Assembly: GCA_963835085.1 (NCBI GenBank)
Contig: CAWIED010000002.1
Coordinates: forward strand, 62,001 to 126,000
Source: JBDIAG01 sp963835085
GTDB taxonomy: Bacteria > Actinomycetota > Actinomycetes > Actinomycetales > CAWJMD01
Length of the DNA stretch: 64,000 nucleotides
Direction: 5' to 3'
The notes under the pieces were generated by a model, which made no database searches, had not been told where the DNA came from, and worked only from the letters and a program-made list of their open reading frames with translations. Shown here piece after piece: positions 24,148-37,248 of the stretch (within the stretch, counting starts at the first letter, position 1; each line of letters starts with the position of its first letter). The position numbers and the translations under genes were made by a program.

Positions 24148-24166
24148 GCGAGTTCCCGGAACTCGC
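24148..24166. repeat. 19-bp palindrome downstream of the AhpD-like gene
   Basis: GCGAGTTCC and GGAACTCGC flank a single base. The loop is too small for an RNA terminator, so a protein-binding site or a remnant end is more likely. It lies between the VirB4 remnant and the AhpD-like gene, which ends at 24235. Confidence 0.4.
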
Positions 24167-24234
24167 GTCGTCGCGCCTTGTCCCGCTCTCCCCAACGAAG
24201 TGGTCGCGGTCGCGCGGGGTCCGCTCAGGCCTGA

Positions 24235-24816
24235 TCAGCTGTAGCCGCGCTTGAGCATCATCCCGGCTGCTTTGTCGAACTCTCTTTCGGTGGGGATGGT
24301 GAAGTCGAGCGTGTCGGCGTAGCGGGTGATGATGTTGAAGATCGCGGCGACGGCAGCCGCCTCGGTGAGCTGGGCGTGCGATGCGCCGGCGTCGAACGCG
24401 GCTTTTGCGTGCATCGCGTCCAGCTTGTCCGGCTCTCGGGTCATGGTCTCCAGGAAGGAGAGCGTCGCGCGCAGCCGTTCCGGGATGGGAGCCGTTCGGT
24501 ACTCGGACAGGCAGGCGTTGACGGTCTCCGGGTCGATTCCTCGGACGGCGATAGCGCGGTGGGCTCCGACGCAGAAGGCGCAGGAGTTCCAGTGGGCGAC
24601 CATGGCGGCCATGAGCTCGCGTTCGCCGACACTCCATTCGCTGGGGCCGCGCATCACCGCCTGGGTCCATGCGCCGAGCGTCGGCCCGACGAAGCCCTTG
24701 TGGTAGAACGCGACCCGGGCGGCATCGGGGAGGTGGATCCCGGAGACGGCGGAGATGATCCGGATCAGGGTGCGGGAGCGCAGGCTGTCGCCGCGCTCGA
24801 TATCAGCAAGCCGCAT
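24235..24816 (-). CDS. AhpD-like/carboxymuconolactone decarboxylase-fold protein
   Basis: This 193-residue protein has the AhpD core motif around WNSCAFCVGAHRA: C79, C82 and H86, the redox pair and proton relay of alkylhydroperoxidases. A second helical half (MTREPDKLDAMHAKAAFDAGASHAQLTEA, followed by IFNIITRYADTLDF) completes the fold. It may reduce peroxides or serve as a thiol oxidoreductase. Its start region overlaps the end of the 110-residue upstream gene by 14 bases, so they form an operon. Confidence 0.88.
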   Translation of the reverse strand: MRLADIERGDSLRSRTLIRIISAVSGIHLPDAARVAFYHKGFVGPTLGAWTQAVMRGPSEWSVGERELMAAMVAHWNSCAFCVGAHRAIAVRGIDPETVNACLSEYRTAPIPERLRATLSFLETMTREPDKLDAMHAKAAFDAGASHAQLTEAAAVAAIFNIITRYADTLDFTIPTEREFDKAAGMMLKRGYS

Positions 24817-25135
24817 CGCCAGCCTCCTCGATGGCCCGGATGGCCGCCTCCCAGCGTGTCAGTCCTGCCCCGATGGAGGCGGACATGATGATCTCGAACG
24901 CGCCCTTGTCGCTGCCCGTGGCATCTCGGACCGCGGCGACCTGCGCGTCGGTGACCCGGTGGGCCGCTTTCGCGATCTGTCGGGCAAGGTCGTCGTAGGG
25001 CTGCGCGATGGGTGCGCCTCCGGCGGCGCGCTCCAATGCGGCGGCGCGCAAGGAGGCTTCGGTCTCGCCGCCCTTGCCGGTGGTAGCCGCGCGGAGCGCA
25101 TAGGCGTGCTGCTGGTTCACGGTGATGGAGTCCAT
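24803..25135 (-). CDS. Small helical protein paired with AhpD-like gene (110 aa)
   Basis: This soluble protein (MDSITVNQQHAYALRAATTG through KAAHRVTDAQVAAVRDATG to IMSASIGAGLTRWEAAIRAI) resembles a half AhpD/CMD helical domain without cysteines. It may be the partner of the 193-residue protein, whose CxxC half it could complement. ATG at 25135 follows AAGGAGG. The family is known mostly from environmental actinobacteria as a hypothetical protein. The function is unknown. Confidence 0.7.
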   Translation of the reverse strand: MDSITVNQQHAYALRAATTGKGGETEASLRAAALERAAGGAPIAQPYDDLARQIAKAAHRVTDAQVAAVRDATGSDKGAFEIIMSASIGAGLTRWEAAIRAIEEAGDAAC

Positions 25136-25163
25136 CGGTGGCCTCCTTCGTCTCGGCAGAGGT

Positions 25164-25515
25164 TCATGGGGCGAGTGTCCAGTGCTCGACGGCATCGCGG
25201 AAGCGTTCGAGGCAGAGCGGCCAGCCGCTGCCGGTGTCCAGGCTGGTGAAGCTCTCCCATCCGGCGCCGTGCCGGTCCAGGTGTCGGTGCTCGAGTTCGA
25301 CGCGGGTGCGCGCCGCGGACTCGGGGATGAACCGGACCTCGACCTCGCTGGTCTGGGTCAGGTCCGGCTCGATCCGCCACCGAGGGTTGATGTCCCAGCT
25401 GAGTACGAGCCGATGTGGAGGCTCGTAAGCGAGCACCCCTTGCCCAAGTGCAGGTGCTGCCGTCCGTGCCGATGTCGTAGACCTTGCAGTTACGCCCACG
25501 CCTCGCAGAGCCGTT
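25164..25515 (-). pseudogene. SRPBCC (AHSA1-like) gene, truncated and frameshifted
   Basis: The C-terminal 95 residues are clear: VLAYEPPHRLVLSWDINPRW, EVEVRFIPE and GAGWESFTSLDTGSGWPLCL belong to the START-like AHSA1 family. Just upstream, YDIGTDGSTCTW, which should precede VLAYEPP directly, lies in a different frame. A one-base indel near 25445 explains this. The first 40-50 residues are lost. The broken end lies near tRNA-Ala, suggesting deletion when the mobile region came in. Confidence 0.65.
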
Positions 25516-25569
25516 CGCCACCATCCTCAAAGCGCACGAGCAGAGCGACGATGGAGGCAAGGAAGCCAA

Positions 25570-25609
25570 ACGGGAACACTCAACATCTACTGATGTCGCG
25601 TGTTCCCGT
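25570..25609 (-). terminator. Terminator hairpin downstream of tRNA-Ala
   Basis: ACGGGAACAC (25570-25579) pairs perfectly with GTGTTCCCGT (25600-25609). A second inner stem is ACATC/GATGT (25583-25587 and 25592-25596). It starts 14 bases beyond the 3' end of tRNA-Ala on the minus strand. Confidence 0.75.
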
Positions 25610-25622
25610 AAGACACTTTGGG

Positions 25623-25695
25623 TGGAGACGAGGGGACTCGAACCCCTAACCCCCTGCTTGCAAAGCAGGTGCGCTGCCAATTGCGCCACGTCCCC
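25623..25695 (-). tRNA. tRNA-Ala (anticodon TGC)
   Basis: The reverse complement folds as a 73-nt cloverleaf. The acceptor stem is GGGGACG with CGTCTCC. The anticodon stem CCTGC/GCAGG holds loop TTTGCAA with anticodon TGC. The T arm is AGGGG-TTCGAGT-CCCCT. The 3' CCA is not encoded. Together with tRNA-Ile and gyrA it forms the usual actinobacterial origin-proximal tRNA pair. Confidence 0.97.
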
Positions 25696-25724
25696 GGGCG
25701 ACCTCCGGAGCGGATCGACACCGA

Positions 25725-25844
25725 TCAGCGAACTGGATCGGTGGCCTCCGCCCACAGGTCTTGCTCGGCCTTGTCGGCCTGCACCTTGCGATAGGCCACG
25801 GCCCCCGCCGCGACTGCAAGAGCCAGTATCAACAGCCTCTTCAT
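25725..25844 (-). CDS. DLW-39 family small protein
   Basis: This 39-residue ORF (start MKRLLILALAVAAGAVAYRK, end EQDLWAEATDPVR) matches the DLW-39 family, named for its DLW motif and length. These proteins lie between the Ile and Ala tRNAs near gyrA in many actinobacteria. One N-terminal transmembrane helix is followed by a short charged tail. The function is unknown. Confidence 0.88.
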   Translation of the reverse strand: MKRLLILALAVAAGAVAYRKVQADKAEQDLWAEATDPVR

Positions 25845-25899
25845 CGCCGGGCTCCTAGCCTAGAAGGATCGAGCTTCACGCGCGCGGGGTACTGCAGGG

Positions 25900-25973
25900 T
25901 GGGCCTAACAGGACTTGAACCTGTGGCCTCTTCCTTATCAGGGAAGCGCTCTAACCGACTGAGCTATAGGCCC
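25900..25973 (-). tRNA. tRNA-Ile (anticodon GAT)
   Basis: The reverse complement folds as a 74-nt cloverleaf. The acceptor stem is GGGCCTA with TAGGCCC. The D arm has AGCTCAGTCGGTTAGAGCG. The anticodon loop CTGATAA gives GAT, and the T loop is TTCAAGT. The 3' CCA is not encoded. Confidence 0.97.
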
Positions 25974-26101
25974 CTGCGAGACGTGAAGCCTCGCACTGCA
26001 GCAGCCACCACCATCGGTGGCCGACGCACGAGAATACCCCACCGGCCTCGACCTCTCAAAACCACAAGGGCGTCGAGAGCAGACGAGCCGCCGGCCGACG
26101 A

Positions 26102-26638
26102 TCAGTCGTCGGTCAGTGTGGTGGTCAGGCCGCCGACGAGCGCGGCACCGATGTTGTACAGAAAGGCCGTCAGCGTGCCGAGCGCCGTCATGAGCGCCAC
26201 GTTCACCACGGCGAGCACCGTGCCCAGCGAGAGCACCTTCGACAGGCCCACGTAGTCGAGCACGTTGATCTTCTCGTTGCCCATCACCTGCGCGATGAGG
26301 CTGTTGATCTGGTCGAAGACGCCCATGCCGTTGAGCACCGTCCACAGCACGGCCAGACACACCACCAGCACGATGCCCAGCGCCACAGACAGCAGGAACG
26401 ACATCTTCATGGCCGACCACGGGTCGACCCTGGAGACGACCAGCCGCACCCGACGGGGAGCACCGGCCGCGGCTCGGGCAGCGGGCCCGGAGCCGCGCTG
26501 TGCCGGCGCACCCTTGCGAGCGGGTTGACGCCTGCCTGGTGTCACCGTCGCGGCGGGCGCTCCAGCGGTCGCCACCGGCCTGGTCTGGGGGGCTGTCGCT
26601 CCCTGACCGCCGGGAGCTTGCCTCTCCGACGAGCTCAC
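26102..26638 (-). CDS. DUF3566 membrane protein
   Basis: This 178-residue protein has a disordered Ala/Pro/Arg-rich start (1-60). The conserved DUF3566 block follows (VRLVVSRVDPWSAMKMSFLL, then WTVLNGMGVFDQIN) with two transmembrane helices at about 80-103 and 133-160. GTG at 26638 lies behind a GAGGTGAG site. DUF3566 genes follow gyrA in nearly all actinobacteria. The function is unknown. Confidence 0.92.
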   Translation of the reverse strand: MSSSERQAPGGQGATAPQTRPVATAGAPAATVTPGRRQPARKGAPAQRGSGPAARAAAGAPRRVRLVVSRVDPWSAMKMSFLLSVALGIVLVVCLAVLWTVLNGMGVFDQINSLIAQVMGNEKINVLDYVGLSKVLSLGTVLAVVNVALMTALGTLTAFLYNIGAALVGGLTTTLTDD

Positions 26639-26749
26639 GCCTCACCTCCGGGTTGATTTCTGGGCATGACGGTACGGCATACGTACTCAGCCTGGCAGAT
26701 GACACCGCGACCGTCACCGTCGCGTGACCCTGCCCGGCGCCTGCCTCGC

Positions 26750-29659
<2,910 letters not shown>

Positions 29660-29723
29660 GGTGAAGGGTCCTCGTTCTCAGTCTGTCTCGTGTGGGTAGG
29701 CCCGACTGGTTGGGTGGTGTCAC

Positions 29724-31793
<2,070 letters not shown>

Positions 31794-32123
31794 CGTCCAG
31801 GGAACCCGGGACGGCCCCGGGCGCGAGTCGACGGCCACCCGGCCCTGCCCGATCCAGGACATACAACCGAAGAGGCATGTCAGGATGACCCATCGCGACG
31901 ACCAATATCGCGCGACGACGTGTCAGTCATCAGCGGCAGGATCTATGGCAGAGGTGACCGTCCAGGGTTCAGTCTACGCCCTTCTGGACGGTTGCCCAGC
32001 CATTCCTGACCCGTGGCGGCCTGTTATGGCGATGAGACCCCCAGACGTGACTCCCCCTACGTACACCGGCTCAGCCGGGCTGTGCGCCAAAAATCAGTGA
32101 GTCGCCGACAGCGACGCGGTACG
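31794..32123. promoter_or_regulatory. gyrB upstream region
   Basis: These 330 bases separate gyrB from the minus-strand virulence-factor-family gene. They must contain the gyrB promoter. I see no firm promoter box, hairpin or DnaA box in them. Part may be coding if gyrB starts at 31862. Confidence 0.4.
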
Positions 32124-32426
32124 TCAGGAGGCCGCCGGGCCGATGGCGTCGAGGTAGGCCGCCACCTGTTCCGGCGTCCACTCGGACTCGAGGTCGGCCA
32201 CGACCTTCTCGCAGGTGTCTACCGGAGTGCCGGGATGCGACACCCAATCGGATCGCGTCCAGCCCTGAAGGTAGGCGTCGGCGTCGCTGGCGCCCAGCCG
32301 CATGGCCGCCTCGTCGATCGCCTCTTGAAAGCGTTGTGGCAGAGGAGTTTTGGTCGTGGTGTCGTTGTCTCGGGCAACCACCATGGAAGGCAGGTCGCGC
32401 CACAGGGTGATCTGATACTCGGTCAC
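32124..32426 (-). CDS. Virulence-factor domain protein (PF13769-like)
   Basis: This 100-residue protein begins MTEYQITLWRDLPSMVVARD and continues with RFQEAIDEAAMRLGASDADAY and LQGWTRSDW. It matches a small actinobacterial/proteobacterial family labelled virulence factor. The experimental basis is thin. GTG at 32426 gives the family start; no clear ribosome site is present, so a leaderless mRNA is possible. It lies between gyrB and DUF721. Confidence 0.75.
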   Translation of the reverse strand: MTEYQITLWRDLPSMVVARDNDTTTKTPLPQRFQEAIDEAAMRLGASDADAYLQGWTRSDWVSHPGTPVDTCEKVVADLESEWTPEQVAAYLDAIGPAAS

Positions 32427-32518
32427 TGCGCCAGCGTAGCCAGTGCCGGAGGTGGTAGGGCCGCTTCGGTTCGCGCCCAGCCACCCGGTGCCATGCCTGC
32501 CGGTTGGAGCCGGATCGT

Positions 32519-33211
32519 TCAGCCGTAGGTGTCGCGCGGACCCCGCCCGCCGGGCGCACTGATGGGGCCACGCTTCCACGACGGAGCACCTGGGCCTTTC
32601 ACCACGATCCGGGTCACCACGCCGTCGCCGAGGTCTTCGGCGATCCGAGCGACGAGCCTGGGTGCCAGCAGGCGCAATTGAGTGGCCCACGCGGTCGAGG
32701 TGGTGGTGACCACGAGCACGCCCTCGTCGAAGGTGTCGGGACGGCAGTGCTCGGCGATCTGCGGACCGACGATGGAATCCCACCGTCCCAGCACACCGCC
32801 CACCGAGATCGGCTCCTGCCAGCCGAGCTCGGTGATGAGCCGGTTCACCGAGGCCGCGAACGGTTGGGGATCCCTGGCGTCCGGACGTGCCCCCGACAAC
32901 GTGCCCGGATCGCGCCGACGGCGAGCGCCTGCGACGGAACGACGTGCCCCGGCCCGGGGCGAGCCCGGACGCAGGCCCTGCGCGGCCGCCGCAGCCCGCG
33001 CCCGCCCCAGCGCGGCGCGCACCGCGTCGACACCGGAGGATGGCGCGTCAGAAGAGTCCGATCCGGCAGCCTCTGGGCTGCTTGGGTCTGACCCAGCAGA
33101 GGCTGATCCGGCAGCCTCTGCTGGGTCAGCCTCCAGGCGGGCAGAGCTTAGACGGACAGAGCTTGAACTGGCAGAACCTGGGCCGGGCGGATCGGACCGT
33201 CGGCGGTTCAC
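32519..33211 (-). CDS. DUF721 (DciA-like) protein
   Basis: This 230-residue protein has a C-terminal DUF721 domain (about 115-210: VNRLITELGWQEPISVGGV, GRWDSIVGPQIAEH, then LVVTTTSTAWATQLRLL). DUF721/DciA proteins load the replicative helicase in bacteria without DnaC, which fits its place beside recF. The first 60 residues are a Ser/Ala/Asp low-complexity stretch. It is encoded by an 18-bp perfect inverted repeat and duplicated segments at 33060-33129. Its start overlaps the recF stop by 4 bases. Confidence 0.9.
   Translation of the reverse strand: MNRRRSDPPGPGSASSSSVRLSSARLEADPAEAAGSASAGSDPSSPEAAGSDSSDAPSSGVDAVRAALGRARAAAAAQGLRPGSPRAGARRSVAGARRRRDPGTLSGARPDARDPQPFAASVNRLITELGWQEPISVGGVLGRWDSIVGPQIAEHCRPDTFDEGVLVVTTTSTAWATQLRLLAPRLVARIAEDLGDGVVTRIVVKGPGAPSWKRGPISAPGGRGPRDTYG
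33088..33129. repeat. 18-bp perfect inverted repeat inside the DUF721 gene
   Basis: The arm at 33088-33105 (CTGACCCAGCAGAGGCTG) is exactly complementary to 33112-33129 around a 6-base loop. GATCCGGCAGCCTCTG is also directly repeated at 33060-33075 and 33105-33120. It lies in the part coding for the disordered N-terminus. Confidence 0.9.
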
Positions 33212-34410
33212 CGGGTCACCTCACCCGCGCGCACCAGCACGCGATCTCCGATGAGCTCTGCGGGAATGTCGGCGTCGACGGCGGCGGTGATGAGTACCTG
33301 TTGCGCAGCGGCTACTGCGATGGCCAGCCGCTGCCGGCGACCGGCATCGAGCTCGGCGAACACATCGTCGAGCACGAGCACCGGGTCTCCACCGTCGTCG
33401 TCACGGCGCAGCAGCTCGTACCCCGCCAGCCGCAGCGCCAGGGCGAACGACCACGACTCTCCATGACTGGCATAGCCCTTGGCGGGCAGGCCCCCGAGCG
33501 TCAGCACCAGGTCGTCGCGGTGCGGGCCCACGAGCGTGATGCCCCGATCGAGCTCCTGCTTGCGCACTTCGATCAGACGGGCGGTGATCGCTGTGGCGAG
33601 CTCGGCCCGGGCGGGCAGCCGGACTCCGTCGGCGACGCAGGCGTCCAGGTCGAGATCGCCGAGACTGCCCCGGTAACCGAGCACGGCCTCGCCTGCCCCG
33701 CCGGAGACGAGCCGATAGCCGTCGGCTACCAGCGGTGCCAGCCGTTGCACGAGAAACAGCCGGGCGGCCAGCAGGTCGGAGCCGAGGTGCGCGATGTGGG
33801 AATCCCAGACGTCGAGCGTCGACTCCAGCGTGGCGCCTGCAGCCTCGGCCGGCAGCGACTGCTCGGGCGCCCGGGCCGAACGCGCCCCGCGCCTGGTAGG
33901 GCGGGTCGAGGACTGCTTCAGCAGCGCGTTGCGTTGTCGCAGTGCTCGCTCGTAGTCGGCCCGCACGCTCGCGAAACGAGGTGCCAACTGCACGAGCAGG
34001 TCGTCGAGAAAGCGGCGCCGGCCCTCGGGATCACCCTTGACCAGCACCAGGTCTTCGGGCGCGAAAAGCACCGTCCGCAGGAGTCCGAGCACTTCGCGCG
34101 GCTTGACCCCCGCACGGTTGACTCTGGCGCGGTTGGCCTTTCCCGGGGTGATCTCCACCTCCACCAGCACCTCACGCTCGTCGCGCACCACCGCTGCCCG
34201 GACGATGGCCCGCTCGGCGCCGGCCCGTACCAGCGGTGCGTCGGTGGCCACCCGATGGCTGCTGAGACTGGCCAGGTATCCCAGTGCCTCTACCAGGTTC
34301 GTCTTGCCCTGGCCGTTCGGCCCCACCAAGGTAGTCACCCCAGGCGAGAGCTCGAGCTCGGCAGTGGGATAGCTGCGGAAGTCGGCCAGCGAGAGGTGCC
34401 GGACGAACAC
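33208..34410 (-). CDS. recF: RecF recombination mediator
   Basis: This 400-residue SMC-like ATPase loads RecA at gaps and helps restart forks. Walker A is GPNGQGKTNLVEA (about 30-42), the signature region is near KGYASHGESWSFALALRLA, and Walker B is VLVLDDVFAELD. The beginning MFVRHLSLADFRSY is typical. GTG at 34410 lies one base after the end of gnd. Its stop overlaps DUF721, so gnd-recF-DUF721 forms a coupled operon. Confidence 0.96.
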   Translation of the reverse strand: MFVRHLSLADFRSYPTAELELSPGVTTLVGPNGQGKTNLVEALGYLASLSSHRVATDAPLVRAGAERAIVRAAVVRDEREVLVEVEITPGKANRARVNRAGVKPREVLGLLRTVLFAPEDLVLVKGDPEGRRRFLDDLLVQLAPRFASVRADYERALRQRNALLKQSSTRPTRRGARSARAPEQSLPAEAAGATLESTLDVWDSHIAHLGSDLLAARLFLVQRLAPLVADGYRLVSGGAGEAVLGYRGSLGDLDLDACVADGVRLPARAELATAITARLIEVRKQELDRGITLVGPHRDDLVLTLGGLPAKGYASHGESWSFALALRLAGYELLRRDDDGGDPVLVLDDVFAELDAGRRQRLAIAVAAAQQVLITAAVDADIPAELIGDRVLVRAGEVTR

Positions 34411-34411
34411 C

Positions 34412-35320
34412 TCAGGTGTCGGTGCCGTTCACGCGCGGCGCCGAGTGCACCGCGTGACCGCCGAACTGGTTGCGCAACGCGGCGACCGCGCGCATGGCGG
34501 GGGAGTCTTCTTGCCGGGAGGCGAAGCGCGCGAACAGTGCCGCGCTGATGACGGGCATGGGCACGGCGTGCTCGATGGCTTCCTCGACGGTCCAGCGCCC
34601 CTCACCGGAGTCGTCGACGTAGCCGGTCAGCTCGGCTAGCTCGGGGTCGGCCTCCAACGCCCGCACGAGCAGGTCAAGCAGCCAGGAACGGACGACTGTT
34701 CCGCGCGACCACGCCTTGATGACTCCCGGCACATTGGTGACGAGGTCTTTCGCCTCGAGGAGCTCGTAGCCCTCGGCGTAGGCCTGCATCAGGCCATATT
34801 CGATGCCGTTATGCACCATCTTGGCGTAGTGGCCTGCACCGACCGGGCCGGCGTGCACGAAACCGTCGTCGCGTGGGCCGGCGGGACGCAGCGCGTCGAA
34901 CACCGGCATCAGAGTCTCAACGTCGGCGTCGGAGCCGCCGCACATCAGTCCGTAGCCGTACTCCTTGCCCCAGATGCCGCCGGAGACTCCGCAGTCGACG
35001 AAGTGCACACCGGAGGCATCGAGCAGTCGGGCATGTTCGAAGTCGTCGGTGTACTTGGAGTTGCCGCCGTCGATCACGATGTCGTTCTCGCCCAGCAGGT
35101 CGCCCAGTTCGGTGATGACGCTCTGCGTGACCTTGCCGGCAGGCACCATGACCCAGACCACCCGGGGCGAGCCGCCGAGGGCCTGCACCATGCTGGCGAG
35201 CGACTCGGCGTCCGAGACTGCCGGGTTTCGGTCGTAGCCGATGACCTCTACGCCAGCCGCCCGGAGCCGGTCGCGCATGTTGGCGCCCATCTTGCCGAGT
35301 CCGACGAGTCCGATCTGCAT
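34412..35320 (-). CDS. gnd: 6-phosphogluconate dehydrogenase (decarboxylating), short form
   Basis: This 302-residue enzyme oxidises 6-phosphogluconate to ribulose 5-phosphate in the pentose phosphate pathway. The cofactor fold begins GLVGLGKMGANM. Substrate segments are GVSGGIWG and GHYAKMVHNGIEYG, with the catalytic Lys. It is the short actinobacterial (GndA) type rather than the 470-residue form. ATG at 35320 follows GAGGAG. It lies between dnaN and recF, its standard actinobacterial place. Confidence 0.94.
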   Translation of the reverse strand: MQIGLVGLGKMGANMRDRLRAAGVEVIGYDRNPAVSDAESLASMVQALGGSPRVVWVMVPAGKVTQSVITELGDLLGENDIVIDGGNSKYTDDFEHARLLDASGVHFVDCGVSGGIWGKEYGYGLMCGGSDADVETLMPVFDALRPAGPRDDGFVHAGPVGAGHYAKMVHNGIEYGLMQAYAEGYELLEAKDLVTNVPGVIKAWSRGTVVRSWLLDLLVRALEADPELAELTGYVDDSGEGRWTVEEAIEHAVPMPVISAALFARFASRQEDSPAMRAVAALRNQFGGHAVHSAPRVNGTDT

Positions 35321-35387
35321 CTTCCTCTACTCCTCTATGCCGGGCGGTCTGACTGAAAGGTCGTCCCTGCTGGCTCTCCGGGCTGCC

Positions 35388-36524
35388 TTAGCCCCCGATC
35401 CGCACCGGCATCACGAGGTAGCGGTAGGCCGGGTCGTCGTCGCCGTCAGCCTCGCGCTGACCGCTGAGCACGGCCGGCTTGGTGGGCAGCGTGAACGACA
35501 ACCGAACGTACGGGGTGGAGACCGCGGCCAGCCCGTCGGACAGGAATGAGGGGTTGAAGGCGATCGTGATGTCGTCCCCCGACAAGGTCGCCGGGAGGGC
35601 CTCCGAGGCCTGGGCATCGTCACCCTGTCCGGCTTCGAGAACCACCTGGTCGGCAGTGAACGACAGAAGGACCGCGGTATTGCCCTCGATCACCAGGGAG
35701 ACACGGCGCACCGCCTCGACCAGAGCCGCCTTCTCGACCACGGCGTACGCCGACGACTGCTCCGGGAACAGCGCCTGCACCCGATCGACCGGGTAGTCGC
35801 CTTCAAGCAGCAGCGAGACGACCTCACGGCCGCGGGCGGAGAAGCCGATCAGGTCGCGGCCGCCCTCCGACGACAACGACAACGTGATGTCTCCGCCGGA
35901 GCCGAGCGTGCGCGCCACCTCGGTGAGGGTGCGGGCCCGCACCAACGCAGCCGACTCCACGTCGGGGCTGCTGGCGTGCCAGCTCACGTCGCGCATGCCG
36001 AGCCGGTACCGGTCGGTGGCCAGCAGAGTCAGGCCCTCGCCCGCCACCCGGATGCGCACGCCGGTGAGCATCGTGACCGACTCGTCGCGACTGGCGGCAA
36101 CGCCCACCTGCCCCACGGCCTCGGCGAAGTCGGCTGCCGAGATCGTGCCGATCTCGGTCGGCATGGCAGGGCGCGCCGGGTAGTCCTCCACCGGCATGGC
36201 CCCGAGGGTGAAGCGGCTCGATCCGCAGGTGAGTTCCACCCGGTGACCCTCGTTGCTCAACTGCACCGGCTTGTCGGGAAGCTGCCGGCAGATCTCGGCG
36301 AGCAGGCGGCCGGAGACCAGCGCCTCACCCGGGTCGATGACGTCGGCGGGCACCTCGACGCGGGCGGACACCTCGTAGTCGAAGGCCGACAGAGTCAGGG
36401 TTCCTTGGTCGTTCGCCTGGAGGAGCATGCCCGCCAGGACGGGAACAGTCGGACGTGACGGCAGCGACCGCGCCGTCCACGTGACGGCGTCAGCCAGGAC
36501 GTCGCGTTCCACGCGAACTTTCAC
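35388..36524 (-). CDS. dnaN: DNA polymerase III beta sliding clamp
   Basis: This 378-residue clamp tethers the replicase to DNA. Three clamp domains are seen, with PTVPVLAGMLL near the start, LLATDRYRLGMRDV in the middle and YRYLVMPVRI at the C-terminus. GTG at 36524 is preceded by AGAGGTGG and gives the family start KVRVERDVLADAV; the frame extends further upstream without support. oriC lies immediately upstream. Confidence 0.96.
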   Translation of the reverse strand: MKVRVERDVLADAVTWTARSLPSRPTVPVLAGMLLQANDQGTLTLSAFDYEVSARVEVPADVIDPGEALVSGRLLAEICRQLPDKPVQLSNEGHRVELTCGSSRFTLGAMPVEDYPARPAMPTEIGTISAADFAEAVGQVGVAASRDESVTMLTGVRIRVAGEGLTLLATDRYRLGMRDVSWHASSPDVESAALVRARTLTEVARTLGSGGDITLSLSSEGGRDLIGFSARGREVVSLLLEGDYPVDRVQALFPEQSSAYAVVEKAALVEAVRRVSLVIEGNTAVLLSFTADQVVLEAGQGDDAQASEALPATLSGDDITIAFNPSFLSDGLAAVSTPYVRLSFTLPTKPAVLSGQREADGDDDPAYRYLVMPVRIGG

Positions 36525-37248
36525 AACGGCCACCTCTTTCAGGCATTCAAGACAAAGCAGGCTGTCGCCGAACGACAAGAACGAGCCGTCGACGCGACAG
36601 CGACGAACGAGACCCTACGCCTTTGAGCGACCTCGGTACACCGGGGCCGAGCCCGGATCGACTTTCCCCATCCCCAACTTTGGCGGTTTGTCATTCCCCC
36701 TTGGAGCTATGGTCCATCGTCGTGTTAAGCGTTGTGGATCCTGTGGGAAACCTCTGTCGTCGCAGGTCAGCGGCGAAGTCCGGGTGTTGACAGCGATGTT
36801 GGCGCAGCAGTGGGTGACGCTCTGCACCGGTGGATAAGTTGTTGTGCCCCCGCGGGCCCGGTTGTCGTCCACCACGTTGTCCACCGCCTACGCGAGTTTC
36901 CCACAGAGTTTTCCACAGCCTGTGGGAGGAATCGACGGTAGGCTATTCGGGCGAATTGCGTTACTGACGGTAGTCGGGTCGTCGCGGGTCGCTGCTGATT
37001 GACTGCGCCCCGGCGCACTCGGATAGGCCGTTCGAGTTGAGAGACTCGGTACTTTGCACACCTGGTTGAGTTCGCGATGACCCGTCACAGGGTGTCGGCG
37101 CGGGTAGCTCGCGGGAGCTGATGGGCCGAGGATGCGCCGGAAGTTCGGTGCCGGAAGTTCGGTGCCGGAGGTGCCGCTGAGCCAAGCGGCTGCCGGGTTG
37201 AAACTGCTGCCGGGTTGAAACTGCTGCCGGGGTCGAACCGGAGGTGGG
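36525..37248. other. oriC: oriC: replication origin between dnaN and dnaA
   Basis: This 724-bp non-coding stretch between dnaN and the dnaA 3' end holds many degenerate DnaA boxes. Examples are TGTGGATCC (36733-36741), GGTGGATAA (36829-36837), TTGTCCACC (36877-36885), TTTCCCACA (36897-36905), TTTTCCACA (36909-36917) and TGTGGGAGG (36921-36929). No box is perfect, which is common in actinomycetes. Near dnaA there are tandem repeats (14 bp x2 at 37137-37164, 17 bp x2 at 37192-37225). The position dnaA-oriC-dnaN is canonical. Confidence 0.9.
37137..37225. repeat. Two tandem repeat pairs at the dnaA edge of oriC
   Basis: CCGGAAGTTCGGTG occurs at 37137-37150 and again at 37151-37164. GCCGGGTTGAAACTGCT occurs at 37192-37208 and 37209-37225. 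They lie just after the dnaA stop and could be iterons or a terminator region. Confidence 0.85.

Noticed and set aside
20445..25622. Defence or novel enzyme island
   Set aside because: The content is mobile-element relics plus an AhpD-like pair; no nuclease, helicase or restriction gene is visible.
25570..25622. Attachment site formed from the tRNA-Ala 3' end
   Set aside because: I looked for a second copy of the tRNA 3' end at the other edge of the island and did not see one.
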